From Photobacterium halotolerans DSM 18316 (GTDB lineage Bacteria > Pseudomonadota > Gammaproteobacteria > Enterobacterales > Vibrionaceae), in assembly GCF_000425165.1 (NCBI RefSeq), contig NZ_KE384319.1:620001-684000 (forward strand): 64,000 bases of DNA, written 5' to 3'. The notes under the pieces are model-generated. The model was not told the DNA's origin. It saw only the letters and a list, made by a program, of their open reading frames with translations, and searched no databases. Shown in pieces: positions 26,105 through 36,063 of this stretch (position 1 is its first letter; each line of letters opens with the position of its first letter). Position numbers and translations under genes: made by a program.

Positions 26105-26962
26105 TCAGGGCTTCAGTTTCAGTACCGCGTCAATATCTGCAGCGCTGTGTCGCTCAGGTAGTATTTCCCATTCTTCACCGGACGTTCTGTTCACAATACG
26201 GCCGCGCTGTACCGCCGGACGTTCAAGGATCGCTTTCGCCCACCGCTGCACATGCTGATAACTGCCGGCATCGAGAAACTCTGCCGCATCATAGGCATAG
26301 CCCAGCACCAGATTGCCGTACCAGGGCCAGATCGCCATATCAGCAATGCTGTATTCTTCACCGGCAATAAAAGTGTTGTTTGCCAGCTGCTTATCCAGCA
26401 CATCCAGCTGGCGTTTGGTTTCCATGGTGAAACGATTAATCGGGTATTCAAACTTCTCCGGCGCATACGCATAAAAGTGCCCGAAGCCGCCGCCCAGATA
26501 AGGCGCAGAGCCTTGCAACCAGAACAACCAGTTCAGTACCCGGGTACGCTCGGCGATATCGACCGGTAAAAAGTAGCCGAATTTTTCCGCCAGATAGACC
26601 AGAATCGAGCCCGACTCAAACACATTGACAGGTGCGGGGCCGGATTGATCCACCAGCGCCGGAATTTTTGAATTCGGATTGACCGCCACAAAGCCCGAGG
26701 AGAACTGATCGCCATCGCCTATGTTAATCAGGTGCGCATCATACTCGGCATCGGTAACCCCCAGCGCCAGCAGCTCTTCAAGCATAATGGTAATCTTCTG
26801 GCCATTTGGCGTGGCCAGAGAATAAAGCTGTAATGGATGGACACCCACAGGCAATGCCTGCTGATACCTGGCGCCGGAATCGGGACGGTTGATACTCGCC
26901 CACTCACCGCCGTTTTCAGCATCCATAGTCCAGACTTTCGGTGGTACGTATTCATTTGCCAT
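26105..26962 (-). CDS. yghU: Glutathione S-transferase, YghU/Nu-class
   Basis: A 285-residue GST with the thioredoxin-fold N-terminal domain (PLQLYSLATPNGQKITIMLEEL, then NPNSKIPALVD, ESGSILVYLAEKFG) and an all-helical C-terminal domain. The early YVPPKVWTMDAENGG segment is typical of YghU, a GSH-dependent disulfide-bond oxidoreductase with organic-peroxide activity in E. coli. ATG 26962 (MANEYVPPKVW) follows GAGGTAACAGC; 36 further upstream codons look non-conserved. Confidence 0.9.
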   Translation of the reverse strand: MANEYVPPKVWTMDAENGGEWASINRPDSGARYQQALPVGVHPLQLYSLATPNGQKITIMLEELLALGVTDAEYDAHLINIGDGDQFSSGFVAVNPNSKIPALVDQSGPAPVNVFESGSILVYLAEKFGYFLPVDIAERTRVLNWLFWLQGSAPYLGGGFGHFYAYAPEKFEYPINRFTMETKRQLDVLDKQLANNTFIAGEEYSIADMAIWPWYGNLVLGYAYDAAEFLDAGSYQHVQRWAKAILERPAVQRGRIVNRTSGEEWEILPERHSAADIDAVLKLKP

Positions 26963-27901
26963 GCTGTTACCTCGTTGAATAAATTCGACCCTGACTGATA
27001 CATATTGGGCCATTCTCTGCCAAATCACGGTCTCAAACGCCTTTGAGTTAGAACCCTTTACTATTAACAAGTTTCACAAAGTATATAGGCCTGAGTGACA
27101 AGGCGATCGGGAGGCGCTTTTGCCAATCCCGCCAGAACAATACACACCCGACTGCATATATCAGTCCGCCCAGGCGCTCTGAGTCTTTCATAAGCTCTTG
27201 TATTGGCACTTGCGCTGGCTTTACATTGACAGAGACAGACCGATACACAGACAGAATATTGCAAAGCCTGGGGAACGGTCAGGGGGCATTCTTCATTATT
27301 TGACCTTTTCAGATGTATTTCTGAATTAAGCTACAAAAATACACAGACTTTTACTTATCATCAGGCACCATCTTATAAATAAACCGCTTTACTGATCACG
27401 CCTATTTCCTGCTGTCACTACTCCGGACTTTGCTTTATCCTTTGTGAATAATAAACCAAAGTGTAAAAGCCCCAGCGGCTTAAAATCATCACAGAATTAT
27501 AAAAAACCACAACAACAACCCGTAAGAAACATTGAAATAATAACACCTTACCATTCCACACTTTCAGATGCGCAAATTAATTTAATTAATCATTCAATTA
27601 AAAACAAACCATTATTATCAGTCATAAAAAACCTAATAAAAACAATGTCAACCTCTTTATGGTTATTATTTATCACATTAAATATCCTGATAAATAATCG
27701 TGACACAAGTCACACCAGAAGACATTCTATCGACGAATTACTTTAATAAAAACAATAATATTGTCAGGGTATTAAAGGACTGAAACTGAAAATTGCCACT
27801 ATTCAACCGGATAAAAACCACAATTAACCGTATGTTAAACCGTCACGGATTGATTATTTTTGTCTGAAATGGCTTTAACGCATTCCAAAAGGAGGGACGT
27901 G
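26963..27901. other. Long AT-rich region without a confident gene
   Basis: About 940 bases upstream of the TRAP operon. A frame from a GTG at 27444 to 27746 would encode 100 residues with one hydrophobic stretch (SLWLLFITLNILI), but it has no good ribosome site or recognised family. A palindrome GTGAC-ACAA-GTCAC lies at 27700-27713. The strong AT bias from 27440 to 27780 suggests promoter or regulatory DNA for the TRAP operon. Confidence 0.5.
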
Positions 27902-28924
27902 ATGTTTATTCACCGTCATATCAAGCAAATTGCTGCAATGTCTTGTGTTGCTGCAACGTTAGGATTTTCCACTCTGGCTAATGCAGATACCTGGCGTTAC
28001 GCTCACGAAGAATATGAAGGCGATGTGCAAGACGTTTATGCCCACAAATTTAAAGATTATATTGAAGAGCACTCTGACCATAATCTGAAAATATACCGCT
28101 TTGGTGAGCTGGGTGAATCCGACGATATTATGGAGCAAACCCAGGCCGGTATTCTGCAGTTTGTTAACCAGTCACCCGGTTTTACCGGCTCGCTCATTCC
28201 TGAGGCACAAATTTTCTTCATCCCTTACCTGATGCCAACAGACATGAAAGCCGTGATCAATTTCTTCAAAACCAGTAAAGCGGTGAACAACAACTTCCCT
28301 GCACTGTATGAAGAACAAGGCTTAGAGCTGCTGAAGATGTACCCTGAAGGCGAAATGGTGCTAACGGTTGATGAACCTGTTACCTCTCCGGAAGAGCTCA
28401 AAGGTAAAAAAATCCGTGTCATGACCAACCCTCTGCTGTCCTCCACCTATGAAGCTTTTGGCGCTACCCCGACCCCACTGCCCTGGGGTGAAGTCTACGG
28501 TGCCCTGCAGACCAATATGATTCAGGGTCAGGAAAACCCGATCTTCTGGATTGAGTCCGGCGGTTTGTACGAAGTCTCGCCAAACCTGATCTTTACGCAC
28601 CACGGCTGGTTTACCACAGCTTCAATGGCTAACAAGAAATTCTTTGATGGCCTGTCGGACGAAGACCAGCAAATGGTCAGGCAAGCGGCGGAATACGCAT
28701 TCAGCGAGACCATGAAACACATTACGGGCCTGGCTGAAAAATCCCTCGCTAAAATCGAGCAATCCAGTGACGATGTCACGGTAACGCGCTTATCTGCCGA
28801 GCAGATTGCCAAATTCAAAGAACGTGCACCTCAGGTAGAAAAAACCTTTATTGAAATGACAGGGTCGGACGGTCAGGAACTGCTGGACCAGTTCAAAGCT
28901 GACTTAAAAGCTGCTCAACAATAA
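27902..28924 (+). CDS. dctP: TRAP transporter solute-binding protein
   Basis: A 340-residue periplasmic DctP-type receptor. The signal peptide (residues 1-28; TLGFSTLANA cleavage site before DTWRYAHEE) precedes the DctP domain with the conserved ELKGKKIRVMTNPL and PLPWGEVYGALQTNMIQGQENP stretches; the Arg in IRVMTNP is the usual carboxylate clamp. ATG 27902 is chosen because it sits 6 bases after AAGGAGG. First gene of dctP-dctQ-dctM. The substrate is probably an organic acid, but no neighbouring catabolic enzyme names it. Confidence 0.92.
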   Translation: MFIHRHIKQIAAMSCVAATLGFSTLANADTWRYAHEEYEGDVQDVYAHKFKDYIEEHSDHNLKIYRFGELGESDDIMEQTQAGILQFVNQSPGFTGSLIPEAQIFFIPYLMPTDMKAVINFFKTSKAVNNNFPALYEEQGLELLKMYPEGEMVLTVDEPVTSPEELKGKKIRVMTNPLLSSTYEAFGATPTPLPWGEVYGALQTNMIQGQENPIFWIESGGLYEVSPNLIFTHHGWFTTASMANKKFFDGLSDEDQQMVRQAAEYAFSETMKHITGLAEKSLAKIEQSSDDVTVTRLSAEQIAKFKERAPQVEKTFIEMTGSDGQELLDQFKADLKAAQQ

Positions 28925-28936
28925 TAAAGTCGTACG

Positions 28937-28961
28937 AGGTACCGTCTGACAGGCGGTACCT
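28937..28961 (+). promoter_or_regulatory. Intercistronic hairpin after dctP
   Basis: AGGTACCG / CGGTACCT, an 8-bp perfect stem with a 9-base loop, lies between dctP and dctQ. Such hairpins commonly protect the abundant receptor transcript and lower expression of the membrane subunits. Confidence 0.6.
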
Positions 28962-28981
28962 TACTGTTTGAGGAAGTTGTT

Positions 28982-29557
28982 ATGTCCGATTCCGAATCAT
29001 TGGAATACCACTCGGAATTGCCCGGTGTGCTCGGCAAAGTCGATACACTGATCAGTAAAATTGAATCCTTCATGCTTGCCACAGGCGTGCTGCTCATGGC
29101 CCTGAACACCTGCGTTAACGTAGTGGCGCGGTTCGGCTTTGGCCAGGGCCTGTTCTTCTCCGGCGAAATCAATCGCATACTCATCATTCTGATTACTTTT
29201 GCCGGCATTGGTTATGCTGCCCGTCATGGCCGCCACATCCGCATGTCTGCGGTGTATGACATGCTGCCTTTCAAAGGCCGGAAAATCGTCATGATCCTGA
29301 TTTCAGTTATCACCGCCGCGATCATGTTCCTGCTGGCTTATTTTTCCTATCAGTATGTGCTGTCTGTTTTTGAGCGTGGCCGTATTTTACCGGCATTAGG
29401 TTTTGAGATTTGGTGGATATATATCTGGGTTCCCCTGGGATTTGCCGTCACGGGTGTGCAGTACCTGCTCACCGCCTATAAAAATGCGACCAGCCCGGAA
29501 ATCTACCTGTCCACCGGTGTGCTTGACGAGTACACAGATACCAAAAATAAAGCATAA
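28982..29557 (+). CDS. dctQ: TRAP transporter small permease subunit
   Basis: A 191-residue DctQ with four membrane helices (about 35-55, 65-82, 100-122, 145-165) and the central [29 protein letters not shown] stretch typical of the family. It assists the large permease. Follows dctP by 57 bases and precedes dctM by 26. Confidence 0.9.
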   Translation: MSDSESLEYHSELPGVLGKVDTLISKIESFMLATGVLLMALNTCVNVVARFGFGQGLFFSGEINRILIILITFAGIGYAARHGRHIRMSAVYDMLPFKGRKIVMILISVITAAIMFLLAYFSYQYVLSVFERGRILPALGFEIWWIYIWVPLGFAVTGVQYLLTAYKNATSPEIYLSTGVLDEYTDTKNKA

Positions 29558-29583
29558 AAAATGAAGTACAAAAGGTATTCACC

Positions 29584-30870
29584 ATGGCAATGACCTTAAT
29601 GCTGATCATGATAGTGATGCTGTTGATCGGCTTCCCTATGATGATCCCACTGATTACCGCCGCCCTGACCGGCTTCTACATGATGTTTGGCGGTATGGGC
29701 CAAATGGATACCTTTATCCAGCAAGTGCTGGGCGGGATCCGGCCGGCCTCTCTGATCGCCGTCCCTATGTTTATTCTGGCCGCTGATATTATGACCCGTG
29801 GCCATTCAGCCAACCGCCTGATTGATATGGTGATGACCTTTATCGGCCATATCCGGGGTGGCCTTGCCATCAGTACCGCGGCTTCCTGCACCCTGTTTGG
29901 CGCGGTTTCGGGCTCTACTCAGGCTACCGTGGTCGCTGTGGGTTCAACACTGCGCCCCAAGCTGCTCAAAGCCGGCTACAGCGATTCTTTTTCACTGGCC
30001 CTGATCATCAACTCCAGCGATATAGCCTTCCTGATCCCACCCAGTATCGGGATGATCATTTACGGTGTCATTTCAGAAACCTCTATTGCTGAGCTTTTCA
30101 TTGCAGGCGTCGGCCCCGGCCTGATGATTCTGATGTTCTTTTCTCTGTATTGTCTGGCTTACGCCACTATCAATAAGGTACCGACAGAAGAACGCGCCAA
30201 CTGGTCTGAGCGCTTTGATGCCGCTAAAAGCGCCATCTGGCCGCTGATGTTTCCGGTGATCATAGTTGGCGGAATTTACGGCGGAATTTTCAGCCCGACC
30301 GAAGCTGCAGCCGTGTGTGTGCTTTACGCTGTGTTTCTGGAGTTCATTGTTTTTCGCTCGCTGGGCAGCAAAGATATTTACGCCATCGCCAAATCCACCG
30401 GTTTGATCACCGCGGTCGTTTTCATTCTGGTCGGTGTGGGGAATGGCTTTTCCTGGATCATATCCTTCGCGCAGATTCCGCAAATGATCCTGGAAGCGGT
30501 CGGTATTGATGAAATGGGTCCGCTCGGCGTGCTGGCATCTATCTCGGTGGCCTTCTTCATTGCCTGTATGTTCGTCGACCCGATTGTGGTGATTCTGGTG
30601 CTGACGCCAATTTTTGCCCCGGCCATCGAAGCGACTAATCTCGATCCGGTTCATGTCGGGATCATTATTACCTTGCAAGTGGCGATCGGCTCCGCCACAC
30701 CGCCGTTCGGCTGTGACATCTTTACTGCCATTGCGATATTTAAAAAACCCTATTGGGAAGTGGTGCGAGGCACTGGCCCCTTTATTGCCATCTTGCTGCT
30801 TTCCGCTGCCCTGCTGGTGGTCTTTCCTGAGATTGCTTTATTCCTGAGGGACATCGCCTTCGCAGAATAG
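29584..30870 (+). CDS. dctM: TRAP transporter large permease subunit
   Basis: A 428-residue, about 12-helix DctM permease of the ion-transporter superfamily. Family markers include PMFILAADIMTRGHSANRLIDM, SGSTQATVVAVGS, DIAFLIPPSIGMIIYGV and ATPPFGCDIFTA. It forms the Na+-coupled channel with DctQ. Last gene of the operon; a 15-bp inverted repeat follows 32 bases after the stop. Confidence 0.94.
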   Translation: MAMTLMLIMIVMLLIGFPMMIPLITAALTGFYMMFGGMGQMDTFIQQVLGGIRPASLIAVPMFILAADIMTRGHSANRLIDMVMTFIGHIRGGLAISTAASCTLFGAVSGSTQATVVAVGSTLRPKLLKAGYSDSFSLALIINSSDIAFLIPPSIGMIIYGVISETSIAELFIAGVGPGLMILMFFSLYCLAYATINKVPTEERANWSERFDAAKSAIWPLMFPVIIVGGIYGGIFSPTEAAAVCVLYAVFLEFIVFRSLGSKDIYAIAKSTGLITAVVFILVGVGNGFSWIISFAQIPQMILEAVGIDEMGPLGVLASISVAFFIACMFVDPIVVILVLTPIFAPAIEATNLDPVHVGIIITLQVAIGSATPPFGCDIFTAIAIFKKPYWEVVRGTGPFIAILLLSAALLVVFPEIALFLRDIAFAE

Positions 30871-30902
30871 CCTCCACAGCAGCTTAACGTCTGTGCTCTG
30901 CT

Positions 30903-30950
30903 CAGGCAGTCTGTCAGCTAATCAATTAACCCTTTCTGACAGACTGCCTG
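30903..30950. repeat. 15-bp perfect inverted repeat after the TRAP operon
   Basis: CAGGCAGTCTGTCAG (30903-30917) and its exact reverse complement (30936-30950) with an 18-base spacer. It is not followed by a T run. It may be a transcript-end hairpin or a processing or protein-binding site. Confidence 0.75.
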
Positions 30951-31033
30951 CCCGGTAAAACCTTCTCTCCAGCGCTTCCCCCAAAGCCATTTGCTAACCC
31001 GCAAGCGCAATGCTTTCTCTATCACGGAAAAAA

Positions 31034-31058
31034 GAAACCGGTTACAGAAACCGGTTAC
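31034..31058. promoter_or_regulatory. Two tandem LacI-family operators (AscG-like)
   Basis: GAAACCGGTTAC occurs twice (31034-31045 and 31047-31058), one base apart. Each copy is an imperfect palindrome around the ACCGGT centre, as bound by AscG/GalR-type LacI regulators. They lie about 85 bases before the 6-phospho-beta-glucosidase start, and the LacI-type gene lies downstream of it. Confidence 0.75.
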
Positions 31059-31110
31059 ATTTTGAGATTGAATGATCTACACTTCGCTCAGGATCCAATA
31101 TTGTTCTTGA

Positions 31111-32577
<1,467 letters not shown>

Positions 32578-32623
32578 CGGCGGATAAAGCATTCTAACAA
32601 CAGCTAAAGTTCGCTACACTCGC

Positions 32624-32657
32624 CATCCGGCCGCGGCTTACTGCCCGTGGCCGGATG
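32624..32657. promoter_or_regulatory. Inverted repeat between the glucosidase and LacI genes
   Basis: CATCCGGCC (32624-32632) and GGCCGGATG (32649-32657) form a 9-bp perfect stem with a 16-base loop, ending 16 bases before the regulator start. It could be a hairpin that lowers regulator expression. Confidence 0.5.
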
Positions 32658-32673
32658 ATAAAGAGGACAGGCA

Positions 32674-33678
32674 ATGGCAACCATAAACGATGTGTGTAAA
32701 GCAACAGGCTATTCCAAAGCCACAGTGTCACGTGTTTTAAACGGCACCGGGCAGGTAAAAGCCGCCACCCGCGACGCTGTGCTTTCTGCCATGCAAGCTC
32801 TCGGCTATCAGCCCAACGCAATGGCGCAGGCGCTGGCAACCAATACCTCCAATACCATCGGCCTTATCCTGCCCCACTTTCAGAGCAGCTATTTTGGCAG
32901 CATTCTGCACCATGCCGAGCAAAGCACTCAGCAGGCCAATAAGAAGCTGTTGGTGGTCAACAGCCGCAACACCACCAGCGGTGAGCGGGAAGCCGTTGCC
33001 ACCTTAGCCAATCAGCGCTGCGACGCGATATTGCTCTACAGCCGCCATTTAAGCATTGCAGATCTGGTTGCTCTGCAGCAGAGCGTACTGCCACCTTTGA
33101 TCATCCTGAACCGCCAGTTTGAAGATAACACCCTGCACAGTTTCGGTTTGGATCAGCGCCAACTGGCAGAGATTGCGATGCAACATTTGCTGTCTCTCGG
33201 CCATCGCCACATTGCCTGCATTACTTCCCCACTGGCAAGCGAAACCGGTCAGATCCGCTATGCGGTGTATCAGCAAATGCTGGAGCAGCACCAGATAGCC
33301 ATGCAGCCCGGCTGGGTCTACGAAGGGAAAAATACTCTGGCGAGCGGTTATCAGGCTGTGGAACACTTTCTCAGCAACCAGCAGAGCGTCAGCGCCATTT
33401 TTGCCTGTAACGATGACATGGCAATCGGCGCCATTCGTGCCTTGTTCGATCACGGTCTGCGCGTGCCGCAGGATGTCTCAGTGATGGGCATTGATAACGA
33501 ACCTGCCGCCGCTTATGCAATTCCCAGCCTGACCACCGTCTCCTTGCCTATTGTCCGGCTCACTCAGGATGCCATGACACTGGCGATAGCCTTAGCCAAT
33601 AAACAGCACACCCCAACACAGCACCAGACCTATAACGGGGAGCTGGTATTGCGTGAATCAACGCAAGCCCTGACATAG
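32674..33678 (+). CDS. LacI-family repressor, AscG-like
   Basis: A 334-residue LacI-type protein: DNA-binding head (ATINDVCKATGYSKATVSRVLNG, hinge near residue 50) and a periplasmic-binding-fold sugar domain (TIGLILPHFQSSYFG; CNDDMAIGAIRAL; VMGIDNEPAAAYAIPSLTTV). It resembles AscG, the repressor of cryptic beta-glucoside genes in E. coli. It follows the glucosidase by 96 bases; the tandem sites at 31034-31058 are its likely operators. Confidence 0.9.
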   Translation: MATINDVCKATGYSKATVSRVLNGTGQVKAATRDAVLSAMQALGYQPNAMAQALATNTSNTIGLILPHFQSSYFGSILHHAEQSTQQANKKLLVVNSRNTTSGEREAVATLANQRCDAILLYSRHLSIADLVALQQSVLPPLIILNRQFEDNTLHSFGLDQRQLAEIAMQHLLSLGHRHIACITSPLASETGQIRYAVYQQMLEQHQIAMQPGWVYEGKNTLASGYQAVEHFLSNQQSVSAIFACNDDMAIGAIRALFDHGLRVPQDVSVMGIDNEPAAAYAIPSLTTVSLPIVRLTQDAMTLAIALANKQHTPTQHQTYNGELVLRESTQALT

Positions 33679-33776
33679 AGCCACTCCCCCAGCTCAGGCT
33701 GAGCAGTGAGTGCAGAGTACCGCATCGCTTCCCTTTCACTGAACGTCCCCTTTACTGCACATCCTTTTCACTGACA

Positions 33777-33798
33777 AAGCAGGGCAAATGCCCTGCTT
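33777..33798. terminator. Hairpin between convergent LacI and hemolysin genes
   Basis: A perfect 9-bp stem AAGCAGGGC / GCCCTGCTT with the 4-base loop AAAT. The minus-strand side continues TTTG. It probably ends transcription from one or both convergent genes. Confidence 0.65.
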
Positions 33799-33817
33799 GC
33801 CAAGATCCAGTATGTCG

Positions 33818-35125
33818 CTAAGGCTGGATGTTAAACGCGGAAATCACTGGCAGATACATGGCATTGGCGATGTATTTATGGGTTGCTGTAGTTGGGTGTG
33901 TTACACCCCAGAACACATACTTATCCGAACCATGATACGCACATTCATCGGTAAAGCTGTGGCTGTACAGATAGTCCGCTGCGGAATTGCGATTGATATC
34001 CAGACAGGCATCTTTGGCATTGGCAAAACCGTGTGATGCAGGATTTGAAGTGATCTGGTCGAACAGTTGGTGCGCATCAAACAACACCACCTTTACGCCT
34101 TGGTCCTGATAACGTTTTGCCTCGGCCTTTATGAAAGCGTTGAAGGCCAGAATCTTCGCCTGTACCTTGTCGATCTCTTCCTGCGTCGCGTACTTAAACT
34201 GCGGCGCACGGGTGGCATCCGGTAAGGTCATCAGCAGAATGTTTTTGGCGCCCGATTCGGTTAAGCGCTTCATGGCCGTGCTGTAATCTGCTTTGGCCTC
34301 TTCCACCGTGCGGTCGTAATTCATGAAATCATTCAGCCCGAATTCCAGCGTAAACAGGGTATTGGCCGGATGGTAATTCTGAGCCAGTTGCATGTACTCA
34401 AGATACGAGCTCACCTGCTCAGTCACCCCTGTCAGAGCGACATACTGATTGGAACCGGCTGCACCGCCCACTGCCCAGTTATACAGCGGAAGATTCAGGC
34501 TTTCTGCCAGATATTCCGTCCAGACAAAGCCGTTAGAAAAATGGCCGAGGAACCAGGAATTGCGGTTCGGGAACACCCACTGCGATGCGTTGAACAGGTT
34601 GCCGGTATCCGACAAGCTGTCACCAAAGGCGACCACTTTATTGATGCCCATTGAGGCAGCCAGATCGTTGGTCCAGATGGAATGGTTGTAAGACAGGCTG
34701 TTATCAGCTGCAAAATAGGTCATGTCAGCCGTTTCATGACTGACCCCCAGGGTTTCAGCACAGCGCGCTTTGATCTCTGACTGCGGCGTATGGGTATAGA
34801 ACATGTTCTTAAACGACCAGGATGACCACCAGTAACCATTCAGCTGGTAATAGTCGCCCTTTTCATCCAGTGCCCATTCCCAGGTGGTGGCAGGATCATC
34901 GTGCGTCTGCGCCGGACGATACCAGCACCGGACATAGGTGTAAGTGTTGCTGCCCTGCACCTGCTCAATCTGCGCCGCCGACAATGGCTGAGTTATGGGC
35001 TGAGACATGGGTTGAAACATGGATTGAGACATAGCTTGAGCAAAAGGATGCTGTGAAGCAGACGCATCTCCACTTTGCGCAGCAGCAGTAAAAGGTAACA
35101 GCATGAAGAGTAATAATTTTTTCAT
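33818..35125 (-). CDS. Secreted SGNH phospholipase / thermolabile-hemolysin family
   Basis: A 435-residue protein with a signal peptide (MKKLLLFMLLPFTAAAQ), a Met/Gln-rich low-complexity stretch (about 31-48), and then the TLH-type domain. The SGNH blocks are visible: VVAFGDSLSDTGN (catalytic Ser, about 167), GGAAGSNQ, LEFGLNDF (block III) and GVTHPTTATH (catalytic His near the C-terminus). The family includes Vibrio parahaemolyticus Tlh and related glycerophospholipid:cholesterol acyltransferases, which act on lecithin outside the cell. Length is slightly above Tlh because of the inserted repeats. Confidence 0.9.
   Translation of the reverse strand: MKKLLLFMLLPFTAAAQSGDASASQHPFAQAMSQSMFQPMSQPITQPLSAAQIEQVQGSNTYTYVRCWYRPAQTHDDPATTWEWALDEKGDYYQLNGYWWSSWSFKNMFYTHTPQSEIKARCAETLGVSHETADMTYFAADNSLSYNHSIWTNDLAASMGINKVVAFGDSLSDTGNLFNASQWVFPNRNSWFLGHFSNGFVWTEYLAESLNLPLYNWAVGGAAGSNQYVALTGVTEQVSSYLEYMQLAQNYHPANTLFTLEFGLNDFMNYDRTVEEAKADYSTAMKRLTESGAKNILLMTLPDATRAPQFKYATQEEIDKVQAKILAFNAFIKAEAKRYQDQGVKVVLFDAHQLFDQITSNPASHGFANAKDACLDINRNSAADYLYSHSFTDECAYHGSDKYVFWGVTHPTTATHKYIANAMYLPVISAFNIQP
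34985..35032 (-). repeat. Four 12-bp tandem repeats in the hemolysin gene
   Basis: On the coding strand four 12-base units (ATGTCTCAATCC and variants) encode MSQS-MFQP-MSQP-ITQP just after the signal peptide. The 12-base unit keeps the frame, so copy number can vary without breaking the gene. Confidence 0.75.
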
Positions 35126-35609
35126 AATGAGCCATACGTTATTGGTAAGAGGTATGACCTATAGATGATGGTAACGGAAGGTGTCAAAGTTGCACTGAAA
35201 CTACGAGCAATAAAATGGAACCCAGTTCAAACCGGGGTGAATTTGTAAACGATTAAAACGGTGCGAATCTGGCAGCCATACATAACTCTGCCCATATTAT
35301 CGTCAGTCCTACACAGGTACACGAAATCCGCCTTCCCGGTTGATATTTTTCTCACTTCAGAATTGGCGGATGCTAAATAAGATTCATTGGCTCTATGTTC
35401 TTACTTTAATGGCTCAATCTCAGGAACCGCATCAAGAATATCAATTTATTATGTTTTTGAATTTAATAGCAATCTCGAGTCAAAGCTTCAAGTTTTCAGT
35501 TTGGTGCAGGTATATACTGAACCCCAACCGCACTGTTTTCAAATTCAATTTCTGGTATTAAAACCTGTGTGATATAAAGGCTGAACAGCAGTCTAATATT
35601 TTGAAAATT
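35126..35609. other. Gene-free region upstream of the hemolysin gene
   Basis: About 480 bases between divergent genes, holding the hemolysin promoter. A 73-codon frame at 35340-35561 lacks a ribosome site and family resemblance and is not called. Confidence 0.5.
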
Positions 35610-36002
35610 ATGCGTTTGTGGAAACTATATTTCTGGTTCAGTATTTATAATCTCATCATGGCGATTCGTCTTACCTATCAGGATGCGCTGACGCTTCTGA
35701 GTATTATCGACTGTGTTGTTTTATTATTCGCTGTGATTGGTTTACAGGGCTATGTATACCGTATTCAATATTTTTCAGCACAATTTTGGCGGTATTTCTC
35801 ACCTTTCTTCATGGTATGGCCCTGTCTCGTTACCTTAATGATTATTGATCTGGAAGCGATAGAGACAGTGGCAATGGCGTTGTTCTCGTTTCTCATCATG
35901 ACCTATATTCCGATGAATGTGGCTCTATATCGTTATAAATCACTCCATCCAACACTGAGTAAAATACAGCAACCTGAAAGTCATCAGGAAACACAACCAT
36001 AA
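35610..36002 (+). CDS. Hypothetical four-helix membrane protein
   Basis: A 130-residue protein with about four hydrophobic segments (about 4-20, 27-50, 63-85 and 88-108) and a polar C-terminal tail. The family is not recognised. ATG 35610 is preferred over the TTG at 35601. It is convergent with the TelA operon, with a shared terminator at its end. AT-rich codon use resembles that of the flanking spacer. Confidence 0.55.
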   Translation: MRLWKLYFWFSIYNLIMAIRLTYQDALTLLSIIDCVVLLFAVIGLQGYVYRIQYFSAQFWRYFSPFFMVWPCLVTLMIIDLEAIETVAMALFSFLIMTYIPMNVALYRYKSLHPTLSKIQQPESHQETQP

Positions 36003-36027
36003 AAAAACGGCAGTTTTCACTGCCGTT
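36001..36027 (-). terminator. Terminator of the TelA operon
   Basis: The 8-bp stem AACGGCAG / CTGCCGTT with a 6-base loop is followed on the minus strand by a run of seven T. It lies 37 bases beyond the TelA stop and directly at the stop of the convergent membrane-protein gene, so it may serve both directions. Confidence 0.85.
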
Positions 36028-36063
36028 CTGATTAATGTCCGCCTATGATGCAGCTCAACAGCA

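Noticed and set aside
35340-35572. Small frames in the spacer upstream of the hemolysin gene
   Set aside because: AT-rich chance frames with no ribosome site; two overlap in different phases.
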